64,000 bases of DNA from Oscillospiraceae bacterium (GCA_902775355.1 CACYLY010000002.1:18186-82185); one strand, 5' to 3'. Shown: positions 1 to 8,309, counted from the stretch's first letter. Notes: generated by a model not told the origin, from the sequence alone. A program made the numbers and translations.

Positions 1-73
1 CCTCCTGCTTCATGGGCTGTTCTTCTTCCTGGAAATGCTTTCCCGCATAGTGCTTTCCGACTTGATTCGCCAT
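1..73 (-). CDS. N-terminal fragment of an unrecognised protein
   Basis: The first 24 codons of a minus-strand gene run off the left edge. The ATG at 73 is preceded by GATACAGGAG at good spacing, so the start is well supported. The visible residues are hydrophilic (MANQVGKHYAGKH then a Glu/Gln-rich stretch), with no signal peptide or membrane segment. It lies 37 bp downstream of the histidine kinase stop on the same strand and could be the third gene of that operon. Too little is present to assign a family. Confidence 0.55.
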   Translation of the reverse strand, partial: MANQVGKHYAGKHFQEEEQPMKQE

Positions 74-110
74 AATACCACTCCTGTATCGGGCCGTTCC
101 GAGGGCCCGT

Positions 111-1103
111 TTATTTGTTTTCCATGGGCAGAGTCACCGTGACCCGGCAGCCGCCGCCCTCGGCGTTTTCCACCTTCAGCTCGCCTCCGTGGCGGGTGAC
201 GATCTCGTCGCACACGGCGAGACCGATGCCGGTGCCCCGGTTCCTGGAACTGCCCTTGTAGAACTTCTCCTTCACGTGGGGCAGCTCCGCTTCGGGGATG
301 CCCCGGCCGTGATCCCGGACGGTGATAACGACCTTGTCGCCCTTCTGGCTGATGGCGACTTCTACCTTTTTCCCTTCGCCTCCGTGCTTGGAGGCGTTGT
401 CCAGCAGGTTCAGAAAGACCTGCTTGAGCCGCTCCGGATCGCCGGGGATCAGGGGGATCTCCGCGGGCGCTGGGGTGTAATCCAGGTCCACGCCGGCCTG
501 GCGCATCAGCTCTCCGTAGGTAAAGAGAGCGTCCTCCAGCTCGGCGGAGATGTCCAGCAGCTCAATGCGCAGATTGAAGCGCCCGTCCTGGATGCGGGTG
601 AACTCCAGCAGCTCCATGACCATGCCGGTAAGGCGCTCCGCCTCCCGGGAGATGATCTGGATGCCCCGCAGGCTGTCCCCCTGGACGGCCTCGTCATAGG
701 CGATGGTCTCCGCCCAGCCGGTAATGGCGGTCAGAGGCGTGCGCAGCTCGTGGGAGACCTGGGAGATGAACTCCGTCCGGGTCTTTTCCGCCATGGCGGT
801 CTGCTCGGAGATGTGGTTGATGGCCTGGGTCAGGCGGCCAATCTCATCCTGCGAGTGCAGCTCCATCTGGCTGCCGTAGCTGCCGGAGGCGATGGAGTCC
901 GCAAAATCGGTGAGCCGCTCGATGGGGTCGGTGATGTGCCGCCAGAACCAGAGCAGCAGCGCGATCACCGCGAAGGAGGTCAAAACGATCATCACCGCCG
1001 CCAGGGCATAGTGCCGCGAGGTGATGCCCCACACGCCGGCCAGCAGCAAAAGCAGGGTGCCGATGCCGGCCAGCATCAGCTTGATGCGTAAACTTTTCAG
1101 CAT
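111..1103 (-). CDS. Membrane sensor histidine kinase (HAMP, HisKA, HATPase_c)
   Basis: A 330-residue two-component sensor kinase. Two hydrophobic segments (about residues 8-26 and 33-54) flank a very short outside loop, so it probably senses a signal at or in the membrane. A HAMP linker follows (about 55-108). The H-box SHELRTPLTA places the phospho-accepting His at residue 118. The ATP-binding domain shows the N-box LLDNASKHG (Asn236), the G1 box DHGRGIP and the G2 box GTGIGLAV, so the kinase looks active. The start lies 7 nt after the response-regulator stop and has only a weak ribosome binding site, suggesting translational coupling. The short extracellular loop gives no hint of the ligand. 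Confidence 0.93.
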   Translation of the reverse strand: MLKSLRIKLMLAGIGTLLLLLAGVWGITSRHYALAAVMIVLTSFAVIALLLWFWRHITDPIERLTDFADSIASGSYGSQMELHSQDEIGRLTQAINHISEQTAMAEKTRTEFISQVSHELRTPLTAITGWAETIAYDEAVQGDSLRGIQIISREAERLTGMVMELLEFTRIQDGRFNLRIELLDISAELEDALFTYGELMRQAGVDLDYTPAPAEIPLIPGDPERLKQVFLNLLDNASKHGGEGKKVEVAISQKGDKVVITVRDHGRGIPEAELPHVKEKFYKGSSRNRGTGIGLAVCDEIVTRHGGELKVENAEGGGCRVTVTLPMENK

Positions 1104-1110
1104 TTCGGGC

Positions 1111-1800
1111 TCAGTAACCCCACTTGTAGCCGTAGCCCCAAACCGTGGTCAGATATTCCGGCTCGGTGGGATCGGCCTCGATCTTGATGCGAAGACGGCG
1201 GATGTTCACGTCCACGGTCTTCAGCTCGCCGGAAAAGTCGCTGCCCCAGACGGCGGAGAGGATATCCTCCCGGCTCATGGCCTTGCCCGGGTTCTCCATA
1301 AAGAGCTTCATCAGCAGATACTCGATCTGGGTCAGCTTCAGGCGCTGGCCGTTCTTCTCCAGGGTGCGGTTGCGGGTATTGAGCAGGAAGGGGCCGCTGC
1401 TGATCTCCACGCTGGCCTTCTCGTCCTCCCCGGCGCCCAGACGGCGGATCAGGGCGTCCACCCGGGCGGTGAGCTCCGCGGGGGAGAAGGGCTTGGTCAC
1501 ATAGTCGTCGGCGCCGGTCATGAGTCCGGTGACCTTGTCGATCTCCTGGCTCTTGGCGGTCAGCATGATGATGCCGATCTTGGAGCCGGAGGCGCGGATG
1601 CGGCGGCAGACCTCAAAGCCGTCGATATCCGGCAGCATCACGTCCAGCAGGGCCAGGCAGATATCCGGGTTCACGCGCCACTTCTCCAGGGCCTCGGCGC
1701 CGGTTTCGGCCTCGATGGGCTCGTAGCCGCTGCGGCGCAGATTGATGACCACAAAACTGCGGATGTTGGCCTCATCTTCCAGAACAAGAATTTTCTTCAT
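1111..1800 (-). CDS. OmpR/PhoB-family response regulator
   Basis: A 229-residue transcription factor partner of the adjacent kinase. Residues 1-120 form a receiver with the acidic pocket (ED at 8-9), the phospho-acceptor Asp53 in LLDVMLPD, and the conserved Lys in VTKPFSP. The C-terminal winged helix (about 130-228) has the typical end VWGYGYKWGY. I chose the ATG at 1800 because GAGGAGG lies 8-12 nt upstream; an upstream in-frame extension to 1986 has no ribosome binding site. A TATAAT box about 70 bp upstream of the start fits transcription from the intergenic region. The regulon cannot be read from the window. Confidence 0.94.
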   Translation of the reverse strand: MKKILVLEDEANIRSFVVINLRRSGYEPIEAETGAEALEKWRVNPDICLALLDVMLPDIDGFEVCRRIRASGSKIGIIMLTAKSQEIDKVTGLMTGADDYVTKPFSPAELTARVDALIRRLGAGEDEKASVEISSGPFLLNTRNRTLEKNGQRLKLTQIEYLLMKLFMENPGKAMSREDILSAVWGSDFSGELKTVDVNIRRLRIKIEADPTEPEYLTTVWGYGYKWGY

Positions 1801-1867
1801 GTCGTTGTCCTCCTCTGTGAGACGAATCCTGCATAGGCAGACAGGTTCTTTTTCTGTGCAATCACGC

Positions 1868-1873
1868 ATTATA
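1868..1873 (-). promoter_or_regulatory. -10 box upstream of the two-component operon
   Basis: On the minus strand a perfect TATAAT sits about 68 bp upstream of the response-regulator start, giving an AT-rich leader. No good -35 hexamer lies at 16-18 bp, so this promoter may need an activator, perhaps the regulator itself. A small inverted repeat (GGCAA/TTGCC) lies about 40 bp further upstream and could be an operator. Confidence 0.5.
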
Positions 1874-2166
1874 CTGAACCTTAATAGAAATCTGACAGTC
1901 CTTCTGGCAAAAAACTTGCCATACTTCGTTGGAATCCTTGACCATAAATATCCATTATGGTCTGCGGACTCCGCCTCGTCTGGCACGTCTTTTGCTCAGA
2001 ATTCCAAGTCCGCTTTCTATCAAGGATCAGTATATATGCACATTCAGACAGTTTATTATAGCATACTTCTTACAAAAATGGTAGACAAAGTTTTAGAAAT
2101 CTTCACAAGATTTTGCATAGTAATGACAAGCAAAACAGATTTTGACCACAAAACCTGTATTTTGAG

Positions 2167-2195
2167 TTGATTATTTTGTTTTGACCTGTTAGAAT
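2167..2195 (+). promoter_or_regulatory. Sigma-A promoter abutting the GTPase start
   Basis: TTGATT (2167-2172), a 17-bp spacer and TAGAAT (2190-2195). The predicted transcription start is at about 2202-2203, the first base of the in-frame ATG at 2203. The mRNA would then be leaderless or nearly so, which fits the absence of any Shine-Dalgarno sequence there. The ATG at 2194 overlaps the -10 box and would not be in this transcript. Confidence 0.6.
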
Positions 2196-2202
2196 GCACT
2201 TT

Positions 2203-4785
2203 ATGAGTGCCAAAAAGAATTCCGTGATCGGCATCCTGGCCCATGTGGACGCGGGGAAGACCACCATGGCGGAGGCCATGCTGTATCGCGCCGGAAAACT
2301 GAAAAAGCTGGGCCGGGTGGACCACCGGGACAGCTTTCTGGATACCCACAGTCTGGAGCGGCAGCGGGGGATCACCATCTTCTCCAAGCAGGCCCGTTTT
2401 TCTTTGCCCAAAAGGGAAGTGACCCTGCTGGACACGCCGGGCCACGCGGATTTCTCCGCGGAGACGGAGCGGACGCTGCCGGTGCTGGACTGCGCCGTGC
2501 TGGTCATCAGCGGCACCGACGGGGTCCAGGCTCACACCGAGACCCTGTGGCGGCTCCTGAAGCGCTATGCCGTGCCGGTTTTCGTCTTCATCACCAAGCG
2601 GGACCTGCCCGGAAAAGACCGGCCGGAGCTCATGGAGGAGCTGCGGCGCCGGCTGGACGACAACTGCGTGGACTTTACCGAGCGGGACGACGACTGGGCC
2701 GAACGGATCGCCCTCTGCGATGAAAAGGCCATGGAGCGTGTGCTCAGCGGCGAGGAGCTGCCGGACGAGGAGCTTTCGGACTTGATTTCCCGGCGGGAGC
2801 TCTTTCCCTGCTTCTTCGGCTCCGGACTGAAGCTTCAAGGGGTGGACGAGCTGCTGGCGGCCCTGGACCGGCTCGCGCCGACCGTGCAAGACCGCGGCTC
2901 TTTTGCCGCCCGGGTCTATAAGATCGAGCGGGACGCCCAGGGGAATCGCATGACCCTGATGAAGCTCACCGGCGGCAGCCTTCGGGTAAGGGATGTTTTG
3001 CGCTATACGGATCCCCGGGGCGAACAGCGCGAGGAGAAAGTCAATCAGCTGCGGCTCTACTCCGGACCAAAATACGAGACGGCGGAGAGCGTTCAGGCGG
3101 GACAGGTCTGCGCGGCCCTGGGGCTGGAGGCCACCTGGCCCGGCCAGGGCCTGGGCGAGGAGCCGGAGGCCAAGGAGGCGCTGCTGGAGCCGGTACTGAG
3201 CTACCGGCTGCTGCTGCCCGAGGGGATGGACCCCATGCTGCTGTTGCCGAAGCTGCAGCTTCTGGGCGAGGAGGATCCCCAACTGCAAATCGCCTGGAAC
3301 GAGCGGGCCAGGTGCATCGAGCTGCGGCTCATGGGCAAGATCCAGGCGGAGATCTTCCGCAGCCTGGTGAAAGAGCGCTTTGACGTGGATCTGTCCCTGG
3401 ACAAGGGCCGGATCCTCTATCGCGAGACCATCACGAACAAGGTGGAGGGCGTGGGGCATTACGAGCCCCTGCGCCACTACGCGGAGGTCCATCTGCTGCT
3501 GGAGCCGCTGCCCAGAGGGAGCGGACTGATGCTGGACAGCATCGTGCCCGAGGACGATCTGGACCGGAACTGGCAGCGGCTGATTCTGACCCATCTCATG
3601 GAAAAGCAGCACCTGGGCGTGCTCACCGGCTCGCCCATTACCGATATGAAAATCACCCTGGCCGCAGGCCGGGCCCATTTGAAGCACACCGAGGGCGGGG
3701 ACTTCCGCCAGGCCACCTACCGGGCTGTCCGGCAGGGCCTCATGCAGGCGGAGAGCCTTCTGCTGGAGCCGGTCTACGCTTTCAGCATGGAGCTGCCCAC
3801 GGAGCAGCTTGGCCGGGCCATCAGCGATCTGCGGGCCATGAACGGCAGCTTCGACTCCCCGGAGAGCGAGGGAGACATGCAGCGCCTCACGGGCACGGCC
3901 CCGGTGGCGGGTTTGAACGGCTACCTGGAGGAGCTTTTGAGCTACACCCGGGGACGGGGACGGCTCTTTCTCCGCCCCGCCGGCTTCCAGCCCTGCCGGG
4001 ACCAGCAGAAGCTCGTGGAGGAGCTGGGTTACGATCCGGAAGCGGATCTGGACAACACGCCGGACTCTGTGTTCTGCGCCCACGGCGGCGGTTTTCCCGT
4101 CAAGTGGAACAAGGTGCCGGAGTACATGCACCTGGAGAGCTGCCTGAAGGAGAAAAAAAGCGCGCCCGCCCCGGCGCAGCCTCGCACGATCCCGGATATC
4201 GACGAGCGGGAGCTGGAGGCCATCATGGATCGGGAATTCGGCCCCATCCGCCGGCCCCAGTATTCCCGGGGACTGCGCAACGAGGCTCCCGCCGAACGGG
4301 CGGCGCCCCGGAAGCGGGAATACCTGATCGTGGACGGCTATAACCTGATCTTCGCCTGGGACGAGCTGAAAAAGCTGGCAGCCGAGCGGCTGGACCTGGC
4401 CCGGACCAGGCTGATGGACGCCCTGTCCAGCTACTGCGGATACACCAAAAGCGAGCTGGTGCTGGTGTTCGACGGCTTTCGGACCCCCGGCAACCCCGGC
4501 TCTCGGACAGACTATCACAACATCCACGTGGCCTATACCAAAGACGGGGAGACGGGCGACGCCTATATCGAACGCCTGGTTGACGAGATCGGCCGGAACT
4601 ACGACGTCCGGGTCGTCACCAGCGACAATCTGATCCGCCTGTCGGCCTTGCGTTCCGGCGTGCTGCGGACCTCCTCCAAGGAGTTTTCCCTGGAGCTGGA
4701 ATGGGTGCTGGAGCAGATCCGGCAGGTGCTGAAAAAGACCAATCTGAACGCCCATACGACGAAATTGAAAGATGGAAAATCATGA
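2203..4785 (+). CDS. EF-G/TetM-like translational GTPase fused to a Rae1/YacP-type NYN nuclease domain
   Basis: A protein of 860 residues. Residues 1-650 align by motif with ribosomal-protection GTPases: P-loop AHVDAGKTT (13-21), switch RGITI, DTPGH (from 77) and a G4 box TKRD (131-134) in place of NKxD, followed by EF-G-like domains II-V. The domain IV tip reads KHTEGGDF and lacks the Pro-rich loop of TetM/TetO, so tetracycline resistance is not expected. Residues about 704-850 form a second module, starting YLIVDGYN, then LVFDGF and VVTSDNL, matching YacP/Rae1, the ribosome A-site endoribonuclease. The putative acidic metal ligands D711, D757 and D808 are present. The protein probably acts on stalled ribosomes and cleaves mRNA or RNA there (inference). 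The stop overlaps the YlmH-like start by 14 nt. The ATG at 2203 is chosen from the promoter position; an ATG at 2194 adds three residues. Confidence 0.85.
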   Translation: MSAKKNSVIGILAHVDAGKTTMAEAMLYRAGKLKKLGRVDHRDSFLDTHSLERQRGITIFSKQARFSLPKREVTLLDTPGHADFSAETERTLPVLDCAVLVISGTDGVQAHTETLWRLLKRYAVPVFVFITKRDLPGKDRPELMEELRRRLDDNCVDFTERDDDWAERIALCDEKAMERVLSGEELPDEELSDLISRRELFPCFFGSGLKLQGVDELLAALDRLAPTVQDRGSFAARVYKIERDAQGNRMTLMKLTGGSLRVRDVLRYTDPRGEQREEKVNQLRLYSGPKYETAESVQAGQVCAALGLEATWPGQGLGEEPEAKEALLEPVLSYRLLLPEGMDPMLLLPKLQLLGEEDPQLQIAWNERARCIELRLMGKIQAEIFRSLVKERFDVDLSLDKGRILYRETITNKVEGVGHYEPLRHYAEVHLLLEPLPRGSGLMLDSIVPEDDLDRNWQRLILTHLMEKQHLGVLTGSPITDMKITLAAGRAHLKHTEGGDFRQATYRAVRQGLMQAESLLLEPVYAFSMELPTEQLGRAISDLRAMNGSFDSPESEGDMQRLTGTAPVAGLNGYLEELLSYTRGRGRLFLRPAGFQPCRDQQKLVEELGYDPEADLDNTPDSVFCAHGGGFPVKWNKVPEYMHLESCLKEKKSAPAPAQPRTIPDIDERELEAIMDREFGPIRRPQYSRGLRNEAPAERAAPRKREYLIVDGYNLIFAWDELKKLAAERLDLARTRLMDALSSYCGYTKSELVLVFDGFRTPGNPGSRTDYHNIHVAYTKDGETGDAYIERLVDEIGRNYDVRVVTSDNLIRLSALRSGVLRTSSKEFSLELEWVLEQIRQVLKKTNLNAHTTKLKDGKS

Positions 4786-5515
4786 ACTGACCCGCCGGGC
4801 AGAGGATCTCTGGGAGCGCTGCGGCCGCAGCGGCACCGTGACCCACACCGGCTTTCTGAGCCCCGCGGAGCGCTTTCAGCTGCAAGGCTGGGCCAGGCAC
4901 AGCGGCGCCCGGCTGCTCTTTGCCGGGGGCTGGGAGGATGCCGAGCGCAGCGCCGCCTTCTTCCTGCCGGACTGGCTGGAGGAGGAGCAGTTTGACCCCG
5001 CGGAATACCTCTCCGCCATGCGCCTCACCGCCTTTTTCGGCGAACCCGGGCACCGGGACTACATGGGCGCCATCCTGGGCATGGGCATCGGCCGGGAGTG
5101 GCTGGGGGACATCCTGGTGAACGGCGATACCGCCTGGATCTTCTGCATGCCCAGCGTCCTGCGCCATCTGCTGAGCATCGACAAGGTGGGCCGCTATACC
5201 GTCAGGGCCGAGGAGATCCCGCTGGATCAGGTGCCCGTACCGGAGCGGAAAGTAAAGGAACGGAGCTTTACGGTGAACAGCCTGCGGCTGGACGCGGTGG
5301 CGGCGGGGATGTTCTCCCTCTCCCGCACCGAGACCGCCCGGCAGATCGAGGCCGGGGCCCTGAGCCTGAACTACGAGGAGTGCCTGAAGCCGGACAAGAC
5401 CGTTTCGCCGGGGGACGTGCTGTCTCTGCGGGGAAAAGGAAAGGGCAAAGTCATCGGCACCGGCGGCGAATCCCGCAAGGGGCGGCTCTACGTCTATACG
5501 GAAACGTACCTATAA
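4772..5515 (+). CDS. YlmH-like S4-domain RNA-binding protein
   Basis: A 247-residue homologue of YlmH, which in Bacillus lies in the division cluster and has been linked to ribosome-associated quality control on the 50S subunit alongside RqcH/RqcP. The N-terminal and central regions (1-165, with GxxxRDYMGAILGMGI) are the YlmH-specific part. The S4 RNA-binding fold occupies about residues 180-240 (RLDAVAAGMF through LSLRGKGKGKV). The start overlaps the end of the GTPase-nuclease gene by 14 nt and has only a weak Shine-Dalgarno sequence, so translation is probably coupled. That arrangement suggests a shared role in clearing stalled ribosomes. Confidence 0.9.
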   Translation: MENHELTRRAEDLWERCGRSGTVTHTGFLSPAERFQLQGWARHSGARLLFAGGWEDAERSAAFFLPDWLEEEQFDPAEYLSAMRLTAFFGEPGHRDYMGAILGMGIGREWLGDILVNGDTAWIFCMPSVLRHLLSIDKVGRYTVRAEEIPLDQVPVPERKVKERSFTVNSLRLDAVAAGMFSLSRTETARQIEAGALSLNYEECLKPDKTVSPGDVLSLRGKGKGKVIGTGGESRKGRLYVYTETYL

Positions 5516-5564
5516 TCCGAGAGCGGAATGCTCTCGACACAGAATACAGGAGGAAATCGGAAAC

Positions 5565-6782
5565 ATGAGAGCATACGAGAGACTGATCCAATATGTGCAG
5601 GTCCACACGGCCAGCTCCGAGGACAGCAGGGAAACGCCTACCACCCGGCGTCAGTTCGACCTGAGCAGACTGCTGGAGAAGGAGATGCTGGAGCTGGGCA
5701 TGGAGGGCGTCTTTGTAGACGAGCACGCCTATACCTACGGCTTCATCCCCGCGACCCCGGGCTGCGAGGACAAGCCCTGCGTGGGCCTGATCGCCCATCT
5801 GGACACCATCCCCGACTTTTCCGGGGAGAACGTGAAGCCCACCCTGGTGCCCAACTATGACGGGGGCGTGGTGCCCCTGGGTCAGAGCGGGAGGAGCCTG
5901 GACCCGGAGCAGTTTCCCCACCTGAAAAAGCTCATCGGTCACACCCTGATCACCACCGACGGCACTACGGTGCTGGGGGCGGACGACAAGGCCGGCGTGG
6001 CCGAGATCATGACCGTCTGCGAGCGGGTCCTTAAGGAGAAGATCCCCCACGGCCGCATCGCCGTGTGCTTCACCCCCGACGAGGAGGTAGGCCACGGGGC
6101 CGAGCTGCTGGATCTGGATCGCTTCGGCGCGGCCTTCGCCTACACCGTGGACGGGGGCGAGGCCTGGGAGGTCAACTGCGAGACCTTCAACGCCGCCGGC
6201 GCGTCTTTTGAAGTGAAGGGCTTCAACATCCACCCCGGCGCCGCCAAGGACAAGATGATCAACGCCGCCTTAGTGGCCATGGAGATCAACAGCCTCCTGC
6301 CCGCCGCCGAGCGGCCCGAGCACACCGAGGATCACGAGGGCTTCTTCCACCTGACGGAGATGAAGGGCAATGTGGAGAAGGCGGAACTGCACTACATCGT
6401 GCGGGACCACGACGCCGCCCGCTTCGCCGCCCGGGAGAAGACCCTGCGGCAGATCGAGAAGTTCATCAACGAGAAGTACGGCGCCGGCACCGCGACGCTC
6501 TCCCTTCGCCCCCAGTACCGCAACATGATCGAAAAGCTGGAGGGGCACATGGAGGTGGTGGAGCTGGCTGAGAGGGCCATCCGGGCCGAGGGACTGACGC
6601 CCGTGCGCGTCCCCATCCGGGGCGGCACCGACGGGGCGCAGCTTTCCTTCCGGGGCCTGCTCTGCCCGAACCTGGGCACCGGCGGCTACTGCTGCCACGG
6701 CCCCCACGAGCATATCAGCGTGGAGAACATGGACCAGATGACCAATGTCCTCCTGCACCTGATCCGGCTGAACGCGGAGTGA
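5565..6782 (+). CDS. pepT: Peptidase T (tripeptide aminopeptidase)
   Basis: A 405-residue M20-family zinc peptidase that removes the N-terminal residue of tripeptides in the cytoplasm. Metal and catalytic motifs are intact: AHLDTIPD (His about 77, Asp about 79), the bridging Asp in GADDKAG (about 140), and TPDEEVG with the general-base Glu (about 173). The dimerisation lid domain lies between about 205 and 320, and the C-terminal CCHGPHEH supplies the last His ligand. Length matches the family. AGGAGG precedes the ATG by 11 nt. It starts 49 bp after the YlmH-like gene and is probably co-transcribed with it. Confidence 0.95.
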   Translation: MRAYERLIQYVQVHTASSEDSRETPTTRRQFDLSRLLEKEMLELGMEGVFVDEHAYTYGFIPATPGCEDKPCVGLIAHLDTIPDFSGENVKPTLVPNYDGGVVPLGQSGRSLDPEQFPHLKKLIGHTLITTDGTTVLGADDKAGVAEIMTVCERVLKEKIPHGRIAVCFTPDEEVGHGAELLDLDRFGAAFAYTVDGGEAWEVNCETFNAAGASFEVKGFNIHPGAAKDKMINAALVAMEINSLLPAAERPEHTEDHEGFFHLTEMKGNVEKAELHYIVRDHDAARFAAREKTLRQIEKFINEKYGAGTATLSLRPQYRNMIEKLEGHMEVVELAERAIRAEGLTPVRVPIRGGTDGAQLSFRGLLCPNLGTGGYCCHGPHEHISVENMDQMTNVLLHLIRLNAE

Positions 6783-6824
6783 GATCCGCTTTATCATCAA
6801 ATAGAGAAGAGAGAATCAGAGCAC

Positions 6825-7889
6825 ATGAAAGAGGCCATTTTTCATTTTCCCACCGACGGCAGACCCTGCGGCTGCGAGCAGATCAAGAGCGGCCATATCC
6901 ATGAGACCTATCTCATCACCACAGACACCGGCAGCCAGTACATCCTGCAGTGGATCAACCAGTACGTTTTCCCCAACGTGAACGCCATCATGAACAACAT
7001 GCAGGCCATCAGCAGCTTCCTCAAGGACCAGAAGCACGGCAAGACGCCCATGATCCGCTATCTGAACACCCGGGAATGCCAGACCTATTATGACGACGGG
7101 GAGGGCGGCGCCTGGCGGGCCTACCGCTATGTGGACAACAGCATCTGCCTCCAGCGGCCGGACAGTCTGGAGGACTTTTACGAGTGCGCCCGGGCCTTCG
7201 GGCACTTCCAGTACGCGCTGAACGACTTTCCCGCCCAGCAGCTGGAGGAGACCATCCCCAACTTCCACAACACCGTGGACCGCTACCGCCAGCTGCGGGA
7301 CGCCATCCGCCGGGACGAGAAGGGGAGAAGGGCGGAGCTCGGCGCGGAGATCGACTTTGCCCTGCGGCGGGAGGAGAAGGCCTGCCGCCTGCATCACATG
7401 ATGGAGAACGGGAGCCTGCCCACCCGCGCCACCCACAACGACACCAAGATCAACAACGTCCTCATGGACAAGGACACCCGCAAGGCAATCTGCGTCATCG
7501 ATCTGGACACGGTGATGCCGGGCCTGTCGGTCTACGACTTCGGCGACGCAATCCGTTTCGGCGCCTCCACCGCGGCCGAGGACGAGCGGGACCTGAGCAA
7601 GGTCGCCCTGGATCTGGATCTGTTCCGGATCTTTGTGCGGGGCTTCTGCGAAGCCTGCCCCAGCCTGACGCCGGAGGAGATCCGGATGCTGCCCCTGGGC
7701 GCTTACACCATGACTTTGGAGTGCGGCATCCGCTTCCTGGCTGACTATCTGAACGGGGACAAGTATTTCTCCATCGACCGGGAGAAGCAGAACCTGGACC
7801 GGGCCCACACCCAGTTCAAGCTCATCGAGGACATGGAGCGCAAGTGGGACGAGATGGAGCAGATCGTGAAGGAAGAAACGGAGGATTAG
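6825..7889 (+). CDS. APH-family sugar kinase, probably N-acetylhexosamine 1-kinase-like
   Basis: A 354-residue kinase of the aminoglycoside phosphotransferase (APH) fold. The catalytic-loop motif THNDTKINNVL lies at about 203-213 and the metal-binding segment VIDLDTVMPG at about 225-234; the N-lobe has SGHIHETYLI. The overall pattern (HETY near the N terminus, about 355 residues, single domain) resembles bifidobacterial NahK, which phosphorylates GlcNAc/GalNAc at C1 during use of host glycans. The substrate is inferred; homoserine-kinase-like or choline-kinase-like activity cannot be excluded. It follows pepT by 42 bp with a weak, purine-rich ribosome binding site. Repeats begin right at its stop codon. 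Confidence 0.75.
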   Translation: MKEAIFHFPTDGRPCGCEQIKSGHIHETYLITTDTGSQYILQWINQYVFPNVNAIMNNMQAISSFLKDQKHGKTPMIRYLNTRECQTYYDDGEGGAWRAYRYVDNSICLQRPDSLEDFYECARAFGHFQYALNDFPAQQLEETIPNFHNTVDRYRQLRDAIRRDEKGRRAELGAEIDFALRREEKACRLHHMMENGSLPTRATHNDTKINNVLMDKDTRKAICVIDLDTVMPGLSVYDFGDAIRFGASTAAEDERDLSKVALDLDLFRIFVRGFCEACPSLTPEEIRMLPLGAYTMTLECGIRFLADYLNGDKYFSIDREKQNLDRAHTQFKLIEDMERKWDEMEQIVKEETED

Positions 7890-7918
7890 TTCGTAGTTCG
7901 TAGTTCGTAGTTCGTAGT
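7888..7918. repeat. Tandem 7-bp repeat (AGTTCGT), four units
   Basis: Four head-to-tail copies of AGTTCGT begin inside the stop codon region of the kinase gene. Similar short tandem motifs occur just after other genes in this window: AACTACG units near 21436-21456, TTTAGTTTCTAG-like units after pgk (19030), and AATTCGGA units after the surface protein (15547). They look like slippage-prone spacers placed directly after stop codons. Confidence 0.9.
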
Positions 7919-7977
7919 CGGGAATTCGGAATGAAGGCTCGGAATCTGAAATAGTTCTGAAATACGAGATATGAAAA

Positions 7978-8298
7978 GGGACGCGGCGGTTTCGCCGCGT
8001 CCCTTGCCCGTAGGTGCGACCTTTGGTCGCCCGACGTCCTCCACCGTAGGGGAGGGGCTTGCCCCTCCCGCGGTCACGGGGCACGGCTCGTCCGCCTCGC
8101 GGGGACCTCATCCGGCCCCTGCAGGGCCACCTACCCCGTGCGCGGGGAAGGCAAGGCCTCGCCGTAGGGGCGACCCTTGCGGTCGACCGCCGATCTGCAG
8201 ATGCCCCCGCAGCGCCGAGCATTGCTCGGCGAACCCCGCGCCGGATGACGCCGAGCGATGCTCGGCGCTACGGTGTCGGCGCTGCGTGGGAGCGTGTT
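7978..8298. repeat. Cluster of palindromic intergenic repeats
   Basis: This G+C-rich block is a string of stem-loops. It contains GGGACGCGGCG/CGCCGCGTCCC (7979-8004), GCGACC/GGTCGC, a CGTAGGGG...CCGCGG unit at 8045-8073 with GGGAGGGG/CCCCTCCC arms, CCCCGTGCGCGGGG, and CGCCGAGCATTGCTCGGCG. The same units (GACGCGGCGG hairpin, CGCGGGGACCTCATCC, CCCGTAGGGGCGACC) recur at 15580-16030. No plausible gene is present. The units look like a non-autonomous repeat family. Confidence 0.85.
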
Positions 8299-8309
8299 CA
8301 GCAGCACGA

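Larger units (their letters stand above)
1801..2202. other. Divergent intergenic region, 400 bp
   Basis: This AT-rich stretch separates the minus-strand two-component operon from the plus-strand GTPase operon. It holds the response-regulator -10 box near 1870 and the GTPase promoter at 2167-2195. Nothing in between (1900-2160) reads as a protein with a ribosome binding site, and I see no tRNA or recognisable riboswitch fold. Its length suggests it carries regulatory sites. Confidence 0.6.

Noticed and set aside
88-120. Intrinsic terminator after the histidine kinase
   Set aside because: CGGGCC/GGCCCG with a T-rich tract reads as a terminator only on the plus strand, where no gene ends; the T-rich part is the kinase stop and last codons.
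2056-4755. 899-codon minus-strand open frame; similar long antisense frames at 12199-14886, 31269-33995 and 43030-44871
   Set aside because: They lie opposite well-identified genes in G+C-rich sequence, have low-complexity composition (Leu, Gly, His, Val) and no ribosome binding sites or recognisable motifs.
2203-4785. Tetracycline-resistance (tet) gene
   Set aside because: Motifs match the ribosomal-protection family, but the domain IV tip that dislodges tetracycline is replaced and a nuclease domain follows. I see no sign of transfer around it.
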